Assembly: GCA_026214975.1 (NCBI GenBank)
Contig: JAOBSW010001195.1
Span: forward strand, 124,001-188,000
Length of the DNA stretch: 64,000 nucleotides
Direction: 5' to 3'
Source of the DNA: Gentiana macrophylla
Taxonomy: Eukaryota; Streptophyta; Magnoliopsida; Gentianales; Gentianaceae
In this document: positions 1-12,100 of the stretch, piece after piece
How the letters are laid out: each line of letters starts with the position of its first letter
Numbering within the stretch: the first letter of the stretch is position 1
The notes under the pieces: generated by a model
Told to the model about the DNA's origin: nothing
Database searches by the model: none
Seen by the model: only the letters and a program-made list of their open reading frames with translations
Made by a program: the position numbers and the translations under genes

Positions 1-1
1 T

Positions 2-681
2 TCAAGATACACTTGGGTAATATTCATGAACAAGAAAAGTGAAACACTTCAAAAGTTGCCTGAACTTTTAAAGAGATTTCAAAATGAGAAAAGTCTGACG
101 GTAGTAAAGATCAGATCAGATAAGGGTACTGATTTTGTCAATAAAGTTATAAGAGAATACTGTGAGCAGAATGGTGTACTACATCAACTGGCTGCTGCTG
201 GTACACCTAAGCAAAATAGGGTTACTGAGAGAAGAAACAGAACATTGAAAGAAGCAGGAAGAACTATGATTTGTGAAGCATTATTACCTGAAAGATATTG
301 GGCTGAAGCAATCAATACAGCATGCTATACACAAAATAGAACCTAGTGAACAAGAAGCTGCTAAAGAGACCTTATGAGATAAGGAATGGAAGAAAACCTA
401 ATATATCTTATTTCCATCCATTTGGAAGCAAATGTTTTATCTTAAATCATAAGGAGCAATTGAATACATTCCAACCAAAATCAGATGAAGGAATTTTCTT
501 GGGATATTCTTCTGTCAGCAAGGCATTCAGGGAACTGAATAAAAGAACACTGAAACATGAAGAAACAATACATTTTGTATTTGATGAACCCAAGTTCACT
601 GGAATGGAAGATGAAGCTTCAGAACCTGTTGAGAATCAACAAGTCACTGATCCAGAATGTGTTGATTTTTTGAAAGGATAA
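2..681 (+). pseudogene. Copia integrase of element A, C-terminal part (broken)
   Basis: Integrase inserts the retroelement cDNA into host DNA. The piece begins just after the expected first catalytic Asp, which lies off the window. The second Asp is in IRSDKGTDF near position 120, and the Glu is in VTERRNRTLKEA near 230-255, where copia integrases read GVAERRNRT. A stop (TAG) at 344-346 and a frame change there split the domain. The frame resumes near 346 with the usual copia continuation, containing RPYEIRNGRKPNISYFHPFG and a GYSSVSKAFR segment. It ends in TAA at 679-681. Element E (36330-37060) has the same domain and aligns through most of it. Confidence 0.85.
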
Positions 682-1039
682 ATGACTTAAAGATTTCGAC
701 TCGCCCTCTTTGAACACCTGGCGATAACTTTACTGATGCAACAACTGAGGCAGGTCAAGGATCTGCTGAACCCCCTACTGAAGCAACAGCAGACCTCACT
801 GAAGATGATGTTCCTGAGAATCAAACTAACCAAAATCCTCAATGGTTAAGGGATCACCCTGCTGAGCAAGTTATTGGTAATATACAGCAAGGTGTGAGAA
901 CCAGAAGACAATTAGAAGCAATATTTACTTGTTTTCTATCTCAAATGGAACCTAAAGTTGTTGAAGAAGCTATATCAGATCCAGCTTGGATAATTTCTAT
1001 GCAAGAAGAATTGAATGAATTTGAAAGAAATCAAGTTTG
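682..1039 (+). pseudogene. Integrase-RT linker and start of reverse transcriptase, element A
   Basis: This stretch links integrase to RT. The first 150 bases are out of frame and rich in Thr/Glu/Pro codons, as is usual for this linker. From about 834 a readable frame gives WLRDHPAEQVIGN, then TRRQLEAIF and MQEELNEFERNQ, the standard lead-in to copia RT. It stops exactly at the CACTA insertion: the codons of the QVW position are split, and the protein continues in the same frame at 7012 once one copy of the 3-base duplication is removed. Before that insertion this was one continuous RT. Confidence 0.85.
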
Positions 1040-1052
1040 CACTACAAGAAAA
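1040..1052 (+). repeat. CACTA left terminal inverted repeat
   Basis: CACTACAAGAAAA is the canonical CACTA-superfamily terminus. It pairs perfectly over 13 bases with 6999-7011. Confidence 0.95.
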
Positions 1053-1570
1053 TCGGGTTTTAATGACAGGAATTCTTGTCATTAGAAGCTCGATTCCCGT
1101 CATTAAAGGATTTTAATGACGGGAAATTTCCTCTTATACTTGCCTCCCTAGATAAAGGTAAACAGTGACGGGAAAGTGATTCCCGTCATTAATTGTATAT
1201 CACATTTAATGACAGTATTATCCCGTCATTAAATATTCTTTTTAACAACGTATCATCCCCTCACTGTAGCGTTATTTTCCCGTCATTGAATAATGATCTA
1301 ACGAGGACATATCCCATCATTGTAGGCTCATTTTCCCATTAATAAACAATTTAATGTGGACACATCCCGTCATTAAAGGGTCTTTCTTCTCTCATTACGA
1401 ACACGATTTAGTGACAGCACATACCCTCATTATAGGGTGAATTTCCTCTCATTAAATCATGATTTATTGATGACACATCGCATTATCATAGGGTCAAAAC
1501 CCCTTATTAAATCTCATAATGACGATACATCCCTTTATTACAGGTTTATTATCCCCTCACTAAAACATAA
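1053..1570. repeat. CACTA left subterminal repeat array
   Basis: There are about ten copies, in both orientations, of a degenerate motif TAATGACGGG / CCCGTCATTA, for example near 1095, 1112, 1181, 1221, 1280 and 1367. They decay towards the interior. In En/Spm elements such subterminal repeats are the binding sites of the TNPA-type protein. That role is inferred here. Confidence 0.8.
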
Positions 1571-4500
1571 TGACTTCTCTAATTAAAACCCATATATCAT
1601 CAGCTTGAAGAAGCTGGATATATATCACTCTTTTTAACATCTGACAACTTCTTTAACTTACAAGAAATTCATAGCTACTATATTATGGAAATGCACAATA
1701 ATCACAAAAATTCTTCAAGATCATAATGTATGCATTATATTCACTAAACTTGGTCATATTACACATTTATTCCTCTCACTATTTTGTAATAACACATGGT
1801 TTAAATGATAAAGTTGGAACGTGAAGAAGAACCGGTCCTATTACCGTAGTGATGGTGTTATTGTGTGCTACAGTTACTATGTTCTGTCATGAAGTATCAA
1901 ACCTCAAAGCAACATGTAAGAACTGTTATACTGCTCCGCAAATGAAATTGTCAATATTCTCGTTGTATCATTAGGACTCCCATCTTCTGCCAGGATGTGA
2001 CCTACAAAAGAACAAGATTATTGAGCTTGCATTTACATAAAACACAATTGCAGTTCCATCTTGTTAGTAATATAAATATCCCAATTCCACCCTATCGAAG
2101 TTGAGAACAAAGCATACAAACATCAAAGAAGATGAACAATCATACTTGCTCAAACACTCAATAAGCCAAAGCAGAAGCAATGTAGAAGACTTAGCGTATC
2201 TAAGGACACCACTCTTTAAGTAAGCAAAAATGGGTGAGATGACCATTAATTAGGAACAAAATGTTGATCGAATACGAAAACTGTAAACGCTAAAGCAGTA
2301 TGAAGATTCAATAAAAGCAAAAAAGATAACAAAAAAAAAAAACCAATTATGTACACTACACCAGTAACAAATTAAATCCTACATGAGTAGCAAAAATTTC
2401 AAAAGTGCATATGAATATTGTTGTCTTGGAAATAGTAATAAAAAGAGATAAACTCACTTCTAGGGTGCCGTCTTTGGGTGTACATTCAACATGGTCGGTA
2501 TCCTTCACAACATCATTCAAATCATATTCTATACAAATACAACACAACCATAGACAAATTAAGGTTAAGTACATTTTGTTAATTTTCCTTACAATTATAA
2601 AATGCTCTGCCATTGTTCTACAACAATAGGAGAAAATATTATATAAGCATTTAGTATGATGCTAGATAACCAAAATAACATAATAAGAACAGAAAGCAGC
2701 AAAGTGGAATAACAAAGTGACAAAAACATCAAACGTTTGAAACGAAGCTCATGACAACAAACAAGCTGGCCAAAATCAGCTTAAGAATGATCGAAGCAAC
2801 CATCCATATTATAACTAATGCATGGGAGACTCAAACAAATGCAGACTAGACTGATACATGGATAACATGCAGACCAGACTTCTCGGCACTATCCAAACTG
2901 ATGTTGCAAGCAAATAAATCAGACCTTTAGCATATTCAAGTGCATGAAGACTGCTAGACCATATGGGACCTAAACATATGCATATAAAACTCATACAACA
3001 TGCTGCTATACTAAGTCTCTCATGTAAACAAAACATTGACATAGACAAATAGAACAATAGAAAGGCAGGCAAGTTTAGAACTTAAAGTCAAGTAAAACTT
3101 ATAAACAAGTCTGGTTCATAAGAGACCAAAACTTATTACTTGATGAAAATAGAACAACAGTGTGCCCATCAAACAGAGTAATATATGCACTTGACTGAGC
3201 ACCAAGATGCACACAGACCAAAACAATAAGCAGGTTGGATATGCACACAGTTCCTCTGAACTTAGACAGATAGACTATAAGGTTTCAACAGCAAGCATGA
3301 CTTAAAATGCAGACTGAATAAAAAAATCATATATCAAGTTGACACAACAAACAAGTAAGTTGGACTTAAAATTGAATAAAACAAAGTTCACGGCTAAGTC
3401 AACAAACAAGCAAACATGTACATCCGATTCTAACAAATCATCACACTGGACTAACCATACAGACTACTAAACAAAGCCGTGAGACTAAAAAACTGAGTTA
3501 CGAACACAAAGGGCATGTTCAAAACATTAAATGAGATGCACTCAAGATAAATTATAAATCAAGCAACATTCAAAACAGACAACATGAGATTCAGGACTTC
3601 TTTCTTTTGGTTTAGTGATTCAGGACTTCAATTGATGCAACATAACAGCAAGTCATGGAACATTTCAAGACATAAAACATAACAGGTGAGCAGACAGATG
3701 AAAACCTGAACCGAGACAACAACAAAGATTAATTAACAAGCTGAGAACAAACAAGACTCTTAGACTCCTAATATCATGTTGACTACAAGATTAACTAGAA
3801 CACTAGATTGCATACTTAGATAGATTGAATGAAAATAAAGATTTCATACTTAGATAGATATAATGAAAATAACATACAAAACAAAAGACAGTTCATCTGA
3901 ACTGACTTGAGCAGGAGATGTAAAATGCGAAAAGTTGGATCATGGATCCTATATCAGTATTTGTGGGAAAGAATCAGCATACTCCAAATATTACAACTAA
4001 TTTCTGAGGGACATCCTCGTTCGACATAGTATCACATGGATGTTTCTTTTTAATGCTTAAACAAAATGAAAATTGTGTACTTCTCAATCCAACGATTATA
4101 TTCAATATTTAAGTCTATGTAATCAAGAAACCACAATGTGCATTAACAACTAGCCTTCATAGATAGAAATGTTCAAAAAAAAAATATGTTTTAAAGAAAT
4201 TACCAATTCATCTGCTTGATGAAAGATCCTTGATTTTTACTCTGCCATTATGAGAACTACATCAAGACCAAACATACATAATTAGACACTCTTTAATCAA
4301 CATAAAAGACAAAACTGAAAGTGAACTAGCTACATTCTTTCCAAGACTCCAACTATAACATCACCTTGAAGGATTACCAAGTCTGAAAAAATAAGGACCA
4401 TTCTTTAAAAGCCCTCAAATTAGCCCCCCTCCCCCACCTACCCACCACGAAAAAAGAGAGAGCTCATAAAGTACACACACAATACATAAAGAACCTAATA

Positions 4501-6420
4501 CCTTTCTCCATGAGGCTTCACTGTTCTGACACAATAGAAACTTCAGAGAAAGGAGCACACCAAATTTATTTGACAAGAAGCACAATTGTTCATGCTCAAA
4601 CAAAAGGCAAAGCCTTAGAAAACTAATTAGACAAGAAGCACAATTGTTCATGCTCACACGTAATTGCCTAACATCAAGCATATACAGTAATTTCAGCGCA
4701 AAACCTAAAAGTTTATATGACAAAATGATAGTATCCCAAGAGGAAAATCCCATTGAGTTGAACAAGATTTCAACTAGAGTGAAATACTTTTCAACCATAG
4801 TTCAATAGATGGATGCTAACCTTTGACCAATTGAGTTAACATGTGCATATAAAACTAACCCAGCCAAATTTCTGGGGGCATGGGATTGGTCCCTCAACAC
4901 TCATAAATTAGGAATACATTGTTGAGATGACATGTCATGTGTAGACACATAACCTGCAAAATATTTAGAGAAAATTCAAGTGTTATAAAAGAATGTACGT
5001 TATTATCCCGATACCTGAATTTTAGGGTGAAATGACGTGCTTATTAAGAACATACATAATTAAGATCAAAGCTATATAGAGACTCAAGAATACAAACAAC
5101 GAACCATGAAGTGGAAGTTCACCCTAAAATAACCTTTCAACACGTGAACAAAAACATTTCCAATAAAAAAGAACAAACGAAACATTAGAATAAGCTTAGT
5201 AAACACACAAACTCATGGGTTTTTTTTTCCGTACGTCTATATTTTCAGAGTCGTCATCAAAAGACATGCCACTTCTTATGAATAAAATTCACGGAAGCTG
5301 TTGGATCAGGTGCAGCACTTGAGGCCTGTTGTTGAGAATGCAAACAGTGAGTTCAAAAAGACATGTCAAAATAAAAAAGACAAGTAACACACACAAACAG
5401 AACCACTATAAGCCCAACGGGTACTGTTTAAGCAAATCCGAGAACTCATCTATTCCCATTTTGGATGGGAGCCCGGTTGCCCCCCATTGTGTCCTTGATG
5501 TGTGTCCAGTTTATGGACATACACATGCTGCTTGTGATGAAAGTTCCAAGGGCTACTGAAAATTCTTCTTAGAAGTGGCAACCTAAAAACAAAGGTCCGG
5601 AGGACTCTGAATTCAGAACATATCAATGTAGTGGAGGTACATAATGTTTGTGTCTTAGTCAAAACCTAATAAAGTTGAATCATTTCTTGCAAGATGAATA
5701 GAGAAATACCTGACATCCTTAGTACTTGGGTCTAGACCTCCAGTTGCATTTAATTTTTGTAATTCCCCTTGGCGAAAAATGTCACTAATTTTGTGCTTTA
5801 GTAATTAACAGTGTGATGTGTTTCAACCAGCTAGTCTACCAATTTGTACAGGTTATAAAAGGAATAAGCTGTGCACATACAAAATGGATCTAAATATTTA
5901 ATAACTTGCTAAAAGAGAACAAAAAAATACATCTTAGAAGATGAACGCTAGGTGAGTCCCACATGAACATGGGTAGTGCTTGTAGTCTCAGGAACTGTAT
6001 AAAGCAAAAAATAAAAATGAACAAAAGAGGCACACTTATTTGCTAAGTGCTACAACAAACGGTTCTACTTTGATATACCAACTGCAAAAGGCTTTGTAGG
6101 AGGCAAAATTTGATTCAGACCAATAGTCGAGTCTGACAGGTCTGCACGAACAATTCATAAGCAAAAGAATTCAGCTCACACGAATATTCTCTTACACAGA
6201 TTATTAATTCAAGATTAAGTACAAAAACAACGAAGTATATAAGGTCTGAAATCAAATCACATAAAATAGATAACAATAGATCCAACATTTCTAAAAAGAG
6301 TAAAATTTATATAAATATGTACCAGGTTATGGTTTTCGTGAGAAAAATTTGCAGAGAAAAGTTGAATAATGAATTGAAGGTTTCCGGCTTAGTGATAAGG
6401 CTTTGAATATACGACGAGGC
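1571..6420. other. CACTA interior, no assignable gene
   Basis: The stretch is AT-rich (about two thirds A+T) with no long frame and no recognised domain. Two minus-strand stretches look like exons. At 2458-2528 there are 23 open codons between a TATAG acceptor and a GTGAGT donor. At 1904-2001 there is a GTAG acceptor and 31 open codons to a TGA. Small direct repeats occur at 3807-3874 (two units of about 34 bp) and at 4572-4598 / 4630-4656 (27 bp, period 58). The interior could be captured host gene fragments with introns or decayed transposase gene sequence. I cannot tell which. Confidence 0.5.
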
Positions 6421-6604
6421 TCCACTATCCCTCTAATTTGACCAAAGATTGTGGGTAGCCCTGCCACCATGGATGTCCTAATAGTCGAGTGCGACGGTGG
6501 TTAATTGATTGCTCTACTGTCCCTTTGTTTTGACCGAAGCTCGTTGGTGGCCCTGCCACCATGGAAGTCCTATTGGTCTTGTAAGACGTTGGTTGACTGA
6601 TTGC
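6421..6604. repeat. Two-unit tandem repeat, 92 bp period, in CACTA
   Basis: Units 6421-6512 and 6513-6604 share a GCCCTGCCACCATGGA core and both end in GATTGC. They differ at about a quarter of positions. The GC-richer composition is unlike the surrounding CACTA interior. No coding function was recognised. Confidence 0.75.
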
Positions 6605-6844
6605 CAGCATGTGGAGGCGGCTGGAGGGCAGGGAAGGATGGACAGTGGAGAAGGATAAATGAGGCGGGAGGAGTACAGAGGAGTCGGTAGAAATTTAGGG
6701 TTGATATGATTTTTATTTTTGTTTTGGATTAAGATGGGTTTTGTTTTTTTATTTTGAGAAGTTTTGTTAAGTATAAGTAACTGATTTTTTTAATAACATT
6801 ACTTGATGAATTTGGTGGGTGGGGTTTTGTTAAAAAAATATTAA

Positions 6845-6980
6845 CAAACAATGACGGGAATTTTTTTAGTGTATGTGTAATAACGGGAAATATGATAGAT
6901 AATAACGGGATTTAAAATTTCGTCACCATTCACATCTTTTTAGCAATTTAATGACGGGTATAACCTCCCGTCATTCATCT
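6845..6980. repeat. CACTA right subterminal repeats
   Basis: Three or four copies of the AATGACGGG / CCCGTCATT motif (near 6851, 6950 and 6969, with a weaker one near 6885) match the array at the left end. The array is much shorter here than on the left. Confidence 0.75.
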
Positions 6981-6998
6981 TTTGTCACTAAAACACAG

Positions 6999-7011
6999 TT
7001 TTCTTGTAGTG
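6999..7011 (-). repeat. CACTA right terminal inverted repeat
   Basis: TTTTCTTGTAGTG is the exact reverse complement of the left terminus and is followed by TTG, the target-site duplication. Confidence 0.95.
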
Positions 7012-7751
7012 TTGGACACTAGTGGAAAGGCATAATCATGCAAATATAATTGGAACAAAATGGGTATACAGAAAAAAATTGGATGAATCTGGTACCATTG
7101 TAAGGAATAAGGCCAGACTAGTAGCAAAAGGATATTCTCAAGCAGAAGGAATAGATTTTGATGAGACATATGCCCCTGTTGCAAGACTGGAAGCTATAAG
7201 ATTATTCTTGGCATATGCTGCTTATAAAAACTTCAAAGTATACCAGATGGATGTCAAGAGTGCATTTCTAAATGGCATTCTAGAGGAGGAAGTCTATGTT
7301 CAGCAACCTCCTGGTTTTGAATTTAAAGATCAAGAAGATAAAGTGTATAGACTCAATAAAGCACTTTATGGGTTGAAGCAAGCACCAAGAGCATGGTATG
7401 AGACACTATCTCAATTCTTGGTGGAAAATGGGTTTACCAAAGGTACCATTGACAAAACTCTTTTCAGAATCAATGATGGGGATAGTACCCAACTGGTACA
7501 AATCTATGTTGATGACATTATATTTGGTTCTGAAAATGACTTGCTATGTGAAAAGTTTGCTAATCCTATGAATAGAAAGTTCCAAATGAGTATGATGGGT
7601 GAAATGAACTACTTTTTGGGATTACAAGTCAAACAAATGAAAGATGGAATCTTCATTCATCAAACCTAGTATACCAAGGAGTTTCTGAAGAAATTTGGTA
7701 TGGAAAACAGAACCAAAGTATCAACTCCCATAAGTACAAACATTAGATTGG
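7012..7751 (+). pseudogene. Copia reverse transcriptase of element A, main part
   Basis: RT copies element RNA into cDNA in cytoplasmic particles. Motifs in order are [53 protein letters not shown] and the catalytic YVDDIIFGS (near 7506-7530). All the core RT motifs are present, so the first ~215 codons look intact. A TAG at 7667-7669 stands where relatives have a Lys or Gln codon. After it, 7770-7850 is scrambled relative to the matching part of element E (38080-38165), and the frame changes before RNase H. The domain is continuous with 682-1039 across the CACTA insertion. Confidence 0.9.
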
Positions 7752-8450
7752 ATGAAGACAAAGAAGGCAAAGATGTTGATCGGGACTTTATCTGAGAAGG
7801 ATGATAGGCGATCTCTTTGTATCTCACCGCCAATGACTGATATATCCTTTGTTGTAGGTGTTTGTGCAAGATTTCAATCTAAACCAAAGGATATTCATTT
7901 AGCTGCAGTTAAAAGGATTCTCAAGTATCTAAAAGTAACTTTAGGAGTAGGGATATGGCATTCAAAAGATGGAAGCTTCAAAGTTATATCCTACTCTGAT
8001 TCTGATTATGCTGGATGCAAGGTTGATAGAAAAAGCACCACATGAACCTGTCAGTTGATGGGAAACAGACTGGTTTCTTGGTTCAGTAAGAAACATAATT
8101 CTATATCAACTTCCACTGCTGAGGCTGAATACATTGCTGCTGGAAATTGCTGTGCACAAATACTTTGGTTAAGACAACAATTGAGGGATTATGGAATTGA
8201 AGAAAGAGAAATTCCCATAATGTGTGACAACACAAGTGCAATTGCAATCACAGAAAATCTTCTTTTGCACTCAAGAACCAAACATATTGATGTAAGACAT
8301 CACTTCATAAGAGATCATGTTGAAAAGAAAGATGTGGTGGTTCTCTATATCCCTACTGAAGATCAACTTGCTAATATATTCACAAAACCATTGGATAGTG
8401 AAAGATTTGCTAAATTAAGGACTGAACTTGGAATTATAAAAGTTGACTGA
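7752..8450 (+). pseudogene. Copia RNase H of element A
   Basis: RNase H degrades the RNA strand during cDNA synthesis. Visible motifs are YSDSDYAGCKVDRKST (catalytic Asp region), STSTAEAEYIAA (Glu), MCDNTSAIAI (Asp) and the C-terminal TKHIDVRHHFIRDHV and IFTKPL signature. One in-frame stop, TGA at 8043-8045, replaces a Gly codon of the KSTSGT motif, and the same frame continues to TGA at 8448-8450. Otherwise the domain is full length and very similar to that of element E at 38080-38763. Confidence 0.9.
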
Positions 8451-8473
8451 CACACCTTTGATCAGCTATGTAC

Positions 8474-8685
8474 TGGAATTCACCAAGGGGATTAGTCTTT
8501 GCTATCTTGGGTGAACTCACTTAGCAGATTAGTCATTGGTATCAAAAATTCCATGTACTTATATGTGTTTGTACAATTGAGCAAATGAAGTTGCCAAGGG
8601 GATTGGTCTTTGTCCTGTTGGGTGAGCTCACTTGACAGATCAGTCATTGGTATTAAACTTCATCTTGTATTATTAGTTGGACAAA
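8474..8685 (+). repeat. Two tandem stem-loop units between pol and env-like, element A
   Basis: Two units with a 111-base period are anchored at CCAAGGGG, 8483-8490 and 8594-8601. Each has the order CCAAGGGGATT, then a central GTGA..TCAC palindrome, then CATTGGTAT. Unit 1 is bounded by TGGAATT / AATTCCA and unit 2 by ATGAAGTT / AACTTCAT. The bounding stems have changed on both sides together while the inner blocks stay alike. This fits a conserved RNA fold. The function is unknown; a packaging or translation signal is possible. Confidence 0.7.
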
Positions 8686-9115
8686 ACAAGAGGAATTAAA
8701 GATCAGCAGAGTTACTTAGTCAGCAGACTGTTGAGGCATCCATGTCAGCAGACTGCTGAGCCAAGTCTACTGATGGCAAAAGCTACTGAAGCATACGTTA
8801 CGCAGTCAAACTTATATTAAAGTCAAAAAGCAAATGACCTAGATTTTTATCCTATCTTTATAACCGCAGTTACATTATCCAACGGTTACAACTCGTCATG
8901 GAAAGATAGTGGGACACGTGGCAAGATCTCATTAATTCCAACTTTAATCGTGGTTAATGCTACAGTACGTTTTCTGACAGTTTCAACCACTTGTCCCTAT
9001 ATATCTACAGATACATGCAGATGAGATACTTACAACTTTCAGATTGATTTTCTCTGAGAATATACAGTGTGAACACATATTTTCTATCTCTCTTCTTCAT
9101 CTTTTTCAATCAACA
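8686..9115 (+). other. Untranslated spacer before env-like region, element A
   Basis: No coding frame is seen. The spacer holds several copies of a CAGCAGACT / AGTCTGCTG-like motif (8705-8790), also seen in the 3' LTR of the same element. There is a TATATAT-like stretch near 8999-9005. A subgenomic promoter cannot be claimed from this alone. Confidence 0.4.
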
Positions 9116-12100
9116 ATGGCGGATAAAAGTGATGTTCAGATTGGATCAAGTCAGAGTGTGAGAGGTTATGTTACTGACTGTCACACTACTGAGCTAGCTA
9201 TCAACAATGGAAGACGAATCAGAAGAGTTGATGGTTTGGAAGCTATTATTAATAGAAGGTTGAAAAATAATTTCATACATCAATGTTTTGGAATTCTAGA
9301 GGAACATGGTCATATATGAAGGTAGAAAAGCCTTCACTACAACGGTTAATGGCAGAGAGATTGAAATCACTTCAGATCTACTGAGAGAAGTATTTCATTT
9401 TGGACCTGGAAATGGTACTCCTACCAATCCAGAAATGATGAACCTGCCAAGAATGAAGTTTGTTGATGCAATACAAACCGAAGAGTCCATGACATCATCT
9501 ATAAGCATCAATGTGAGGTACATTGGATTGGAATATAATCTACTCAGCAAGATTATAGCCAAAAATATTCTAGGATTCAGTGGAAGTCTAGATACACTGT
9601 CTGGACCTAAGATAGACCTACTGATCATCATCTGCAGAAGTGTAAAGTTTGATTGGGCTGGATTCTTCATACATTATATGAAGAAGGTGTTTACTGAAGA
9701 TAGAGACGGTGTAAGAAAGTCCAAAACCAAGCCTCTAGGTCTTCTGATTCAGACCCTGCTGAACCATTTTCAGATACCTGATGTTGAATCTGAGAGAATC
9801 AATAAATCTAGATACAAGCCGGAAGTTGCTACTCCTATTCCTGGATTAGATGATGATGAAGATGAGGAAGCAACTGAAAGTGATAATGATGGCGATGACA
9901 ATGATGATGGACAAGAAAAGAGAACAAAGTTTAGACATGATGTGCAACCTGCCACATCAAAAAGAGTTAAGGAGAAAAGAAAGGCTGCTGATACAAGAAA
10001 GATCACTGAGATGCTTAAACCTAAGAAGACAAAGCAACAATCAGTAGAGACTGCTAAGTCTACTGAGGGTCCAGTTGAAATTGAAGTTACTGACACTGCT
10101 GAAGTTACAAAGAAGAAGTCTGTTGCTGAGCTGTTAAAAGAACAAAAGGAAGAGGTTAGAAAGAAAAGAAAAGCTGCTGAAGCAGAACCTGCAAAAAGAA
10201 AGAAACAGGTCATTAGGAAGAAGAAACATGGAAAATGGAAAGAATTTAAGACTCTCGAAGCTCAAAGGGAAGTAGAAGAAGAGGCTATTGAGCCTATTAC
10301 TGATGCTGGTGTTGTTGTTGAGCAACACATTGAAGAACCACAGTAGATTGTTGAGTCACAGCCTGCTGAGGAAGTTGTTGGATCTATTCCTGACCCTGCT
10401 GTGGATGTTACAGCTCAGGGGGAAGGCCTACATGATGATATCCCAGTTGATACCACAAGAATTCATAGGGAGGAACAATATGTTGTTAACCCTGCTGATG
10501 AGCATGTAAGTCAGGGTGAAGCAAGCATAGAACAAATGGAGGTAGTAGGTACAAATTTACAACAAGAAGAACCTACTGACCTGGTTGCATCTACTGAGGA
10601 AACTTTGAATTTGCTTGTTGAGACCTTTGGAGGACAGCAAGCTGAACATACAGCTCCCAGAAAGCCATCAATGCCCTTTGAAAGGAAGGAGAAGAAAAAG
10701 AAGGAAGAGTATGTTGATCCCAAACTCCAGTTGGTTGCTGATTACTTTCAATGGAAGTTTGGCTACTACAAAAGACAAAAACCAGCTGCTGAGCCAATGA
10801 CAGATTTTGAGGAATGGGCCTTTGAAAAGTTGGAGGTGGAAAACCTACTTGACTTGGTAGATACTTCCTTACTGGAAATGAGGTTGATGGAACTCTTTGA
10901 GGCAGAAAAGAAAGAAGGAGGTATCATGTTCAAGGATCCTAGGGATGCACCAGACAGTAATGATTCTTCCTCACCTGATTCTGATGGTGATTATCCCTGT
11001 TTTCAAGGAAAAGAAATTGGACAAGGCTCCACAGGCACCACTGGTGGCCAGTCTGCTGATGCTGATAAATCTACTGGAGATCAACACACTGATCAAATGG
11101 ATAAAGATATGGAGGATCTAACCATGGATGACTTGGAGGCTCTAATCAATGATGTAATAAATCTTAGAGACAACAGGATGATCAGTACTACTAACTTATC
11201 ATTTGTTGAGTTGTCCGACACCAGTTCTGAGGATCAGCAACTTGACATTCTAAAAGGAGAACTGGAAACATCATACAATGATGAACTCCATATGCAGCTT
11301 GCTGTAGCAAAGTATCTGGATGAGCATATAATACTCAATTTTGATAATGTTGCATTATTTGAGGAGGCTAATGATAGTTCCGAGGATTCAGTTTAGTACC
11401 AGGAGTGGATTGACACTCAGGATACTTTATCTAGAGCTGCAAATCATCTACAGAAGATTGCTGAGGTTAGAGTAGTATTGGAAGAAAATCTTGCCATATT
11501 TCCCCATGTCCTTGCTGAAGAGGAGGTTCAGGTCACTGAGTTACAAACAGTACCTGGATACAGGTTGGAACAGGTGGTTCAGACTGCTGAGGCTCAAATA
11601 GCACCTAAACAAATGTTGGAACTTACAATGGGATTGGAGGAATCCCCTGCAATTATTGAACAACAGGCTGCTGTAGTAGAGCCTACTGTGGTAAAAGGTA
11701 TTGAAAGGATAGATGTTGATGAGGATGAACAGTTGCTGGACTATGACTTCAGTGATGAGGAGTTTCAAATGCCAATGGAAGAACCTGTTGCTGCTGAACC
11801 TCAACAGGCATATGTACCAATTTTTGAGGAGGAACCTGCACAAGATTCAAGTTTGGAAGAAATGTTTGGAGATGTGAGTGAGGAGGGTTCTGAGTCTGAT
11901 GAATGGGATATGCCAGGAGCCTTGGTTGTCAGCAGATAGAGGGCACAATATAATGTTGAAGAGCCTGCTGATAATGTTGCTGGAGGTGTGGCTGGTGTTG
12001 TACCAGCACATGTTTTGGAAGAGTTGAGTGTTGGGAGAGCTGATATTACAAATTTGAGGACTCAACTGGATAGGCAAGAACACAGGTTTGAAGAGTTGGT

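Larger units (their letters stand above)
1040..7011. mobile_element. CACTA (En/Spm-type) DNA transposon, probably non-autonomous
   Basis: The element is 5972 bp. It begins with CACTACAAGAAAA (1040-1052) and ends with the exact inverted complement TTTTCTTGTAGTG (6999-7011). It is flanked by the 3-base duplication TTG (1037-1039 and 7012-7014), the duplication length of CACTA elements. Subterminal repeats of a TAATGACGGG-type motif lie at both ends. No TNPD-type transposase domain was recognised in either strand, only short frames, so it is probably a non-autonomous or gene-fragment-carrying derivative. Removing it with one TTG restores the copia RT frame, which confirms the borders. Confidence 0.93.

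Noticed and set aside
4415..4798. 127-codon minus-strand frame in CACTA
   Set aside because: It is low-complexity, Leu/Ser/Cys-rich, with no transposase motif, and it overlaps a small direct repeat. Not supported as a gene.
1571..6420. Autonomous CACTA transposase gene
   Set aside because: No frame or exon series with TNPD-like or TNPA-like features could be recognised on either strand.
8448..9115. SIRE1-like stop suppression joining pol and env-like in element A
   Set aside because: Pol ends in TGA, followed by ~660 bases with further stops and no continuous frame to 9116, so simple readthrough cannot express the env-like region here.
9770..10328. Ser/Phe-rich minus-strand frames opposite the env-like region
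   Set aside because: They are antisense shadows of the Lys/Glu/Asp-rich coding sequence of element A and have no recognisable domain.
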